Source: an uncultured bacterium
GTDB taxonomy: Bacteria; Desulfobacterota; Binatia; UBA1149; CAITLU01
NCBI GenBank assembly: GCA_903893315.1
Contig: CAITLU010000062.1
Coordinates: 1 to 64,000, forward strand
Direction of reading: 5' to 3'
DNA length: 64,000 nt
This document shows positions 62,730 through 64,000 of the stretch, in pieces (within the stretch, counting starts at the first letter, position 1; each line of letters begins with the position of its first letter). The position numbers and the translations under genes were made by a program. A model generated the notes under the pieces. It was not told the origin of the DNA. It ran no database searches and worked only from the letters and a program-made list of their open reading frames with translations.

Positions 62730-64000
62730 CTACTGGTCCTGCCCCGGCTTGAACGGGATGAAGGGCGGCGTCGCGAAGGAGTACTCACCGGTGAGCCCGC
62801 TGCGCACCAGCGTGATGATCGGCAGCGGAATTCCGGTGAGGGTACCGAAGCCAAACGGCGGCTCGTAACTGTAAACCGAGTAGAAGCCGCTGGGGAAAAT
62901 CAGCTGCGTACAGCCGGGCGCCGTCGTGAAGATGCAAGGCTGGTCGCCGAAGTGTGTTACCTGCAATCCGTTCGCATAAGCCTCGTCGGCGCCGCCGATG
63001 AAGCCCTTGATCTTGTCGTGCCCGTCCTTGAGCGTCTTGATACTGGCATAGAGCGTGTCGAATTTTGCACCCTTGATCGCTTCGAACAATTCGATGCCCG
63101 GCGCCACGGTATCCGGCCCGAGCAGAACGACTTCGTTGAGCTGCGGGTACTTGGTGTCGAAGCCGAAGCCCTCGACGATGGTATAGGGTGCGTAGAACCT
63201 CCGGAATGAAAGCGACGCACCGGCCACCACCTCCACCAGCTCCGACGTGGTCAGCGCCGCGCGCAGGTGCGAAGCAACCGCAACGATCATCACGCCGGAG
63301 AAGGCCTGCTTCATGACGTCTTTTTGGAGCTTCTGCAGCGTGTTGAGCTGCTCGACAACGGCATTGACGGCGAACGCGGTGAGTTGCTCGGAGATCGTCG
63401 AACGCGGCCTTCCGCGTCCTGGAGGCACGAACGCGCGCGTCGCCGCCATCGCCTGAAGCGCCCCCGCATCGAGCGCGGAGGCATTCAGTTCGGTGGGCAC
63501 CACCGGCGCCAGACCCACGGTCGCCCCGAGATCGTTCATCAGCGTGTCGACCCAGTCGGGAATCAGATGCGCGGCGAGCACCGCGTACTCAGGCTGGGCC
63601 GCGACCATGCCGTACTCGCCGGGCGCCATGGATTCGATGGGGGCGGCGGCAACCACGACATCGCGGAGAAGATGAGCTAGCTCGGGCAACGTCGTGGTCG
63701 CCTCGCGCAGTCCATCGACCATGGCTCGCACGGCCACCACCGATCCTTCGAGCACCTTCAAGTTGACGGCGTCCTCGAAAGTCTCAGAGACACCGAAGCC
63801 GGCCATGTCCGATTCGCGAGGCGGCAGACCGCCTTCAGGAGCGAAGGGCGAGGACAGGCGCAGAACCTCCTGGTCAATGGAGCGCCACAGCAGCACCGCT
63901 TCCGTGACACGGGCGTTGAGCGTGACATCGTCACCGGCGGTACCCGCTTCGGCGGCTTCGCCGAGCAGCACCAGCACGCTTGCCAGTGTTTCGGAGAACT
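62730..64000 (-). CDS. Protein of unknown function, N-terminus beyond right edge
   Basis: The minus-strand frame is open from 64000 to a stop at 62730, at least 423 codons. A GTG at 63977 exists but the frame continues upstream in like composition (SETLASVLVLLGEAAEAG), so the true start is probably outside the window. The visible part is Ala/Val/Leu-rich and helical for about 200 residues. Beta-rich sequence follows with two Cys (QPCIFTTAPGCTQLIFPSGFYSV) and ends in FIPFKPGQDQ. I recognise no family. Confidence 0.75.
   Translation of the reverse strand, partial: FSETLASVLVLLGEAAEAGTAGDDVTLNARVTEAVLLWRSIDQEVLRLSSPFAPEGGLPPRESDMAGFGVSETFEDAVNLKVLEGSVVAVRAMVDGLREATTTLPELAHLLRDVVVAAAPIESMAPGEYGMVAAQPEYAVLAAHLIPDWVDTLMNDLGATVGLAPVVPTELNASALDAGALQAMAATRAFVPPGRGRPRSTISEQLTAFAVNAVVEQLNTLQKLQKDVMKQAFSGVMIVAVASHLRAALTTSELVEVVAGASLSFRRFYAPYTIVEGFGFDTKYPQLNEVVLLGPDTVAPGIELFEAIKGAKFDTLYASIKTLKDGHDKIKGFIGGADEAYANGLQVTHFGDQPCIFTTAPGCTQLIFPSGFYSVYSYEPPFGFGTLTGIPLPIITLVRSGLTGEYSFATPPFIPFKPGQDQ

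Overview
This 64 kb window is GC-rich bacterial chromosome. It has dense genes, many GTG/TTG starts and repeated 4-bp stop/start overlaps (GTGA, ATGA). I see no rRNA, tRNA, CRISPR array, transposase or prophage. The content suggests a deltaproteobacterium-like lineage (Binatota, Desulfobacterota or Myxococcota type): a DUF4215 cysteine-rich repeat protein, several acyl-CoA dehydrogenases, an LLM flavin oxidoreductase, an Ehr/hydrogenase-4-like complex and a periplasmic di-haem peroxidase. The lineage is inferred from gene content, not from a marker gene.

Layout. 1-3.1 kb (minus): a surface protein with DUF4215 repeats, cut by the left edge, coupled to a DUF420/CtaM-like membrane protein. 3.5-13.8 kb: acyl-CoA dehydrogenase; YhbY, PepN and a class III nucleotidyl cyclase as one minus operon; di-haem peroxidase; acetolactate synthase large subunit; low-molecular-weight phosphatase and MFS transporter. 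13.9-18.9 kb: a metal cluster (His-rich exported protein, outer-membrane porin-like protein, metal-binding protein, ABC permease, TerC) with no ABC ATPase. 18.9-25.7 kb: GNAT, PNPOx-like protein, lipoprotein signal peptidase-like protein, an ABC-2 exporter of one ATPase and two permeases, and a YecA-like protein. 25.9-30.4 kb: membrane sulfatase, a probable selenoprotein with a heavy-metal-associated domain, and a polytopic membrane protein.

30.5-34.7 kb is an operon for a 2-oxoacid/acetoin-dehydrogenase-like complex: SDR, E1 alpha, E1 beta, and a lipoyl/subunit-binding/alpha-beta-hydrolase fusion. A 17-bp perfect hairpin then separates it from a convergent minus operon (35.0-42.4 kb). That operon encodes a complete energy-converting hydrogenase-related complex whose large subunit lacks both nickel-binding cysteine pairs. 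Just upstream are a 47-residue membrane ORF, an HTH-EIIA fusion regulator and an XRE regulator. 43.9-50.7 kb: ABC-F ATPase, then a VWA/TPR/ExbB/ExbD envelope cluster. 50.7-54.4 kb: LLM oxidoreductase, acyl-CoA dehydrogenase and small proteins. 54.5-59.2 kb: release factor 3, ethanolamine ammonia-lyase EutB-EutC and a spermidine-synthase-like protein. 59.3-64 kb: a large exported protein with an NlpC/P60-like signature, an ankyrin protein, a small Cys-rich exported protein and a protein cut by the right edge.

The most striking observation is at 28,525-28,875. A heavy-metal-associated domain gene is interrupted only by an in-frame TGA at the first metal-binding cysteine position. A strong GC hairpin with a CGUG loop starts directly after that TGA, at the spacing expected for a bacterial SECIS element.
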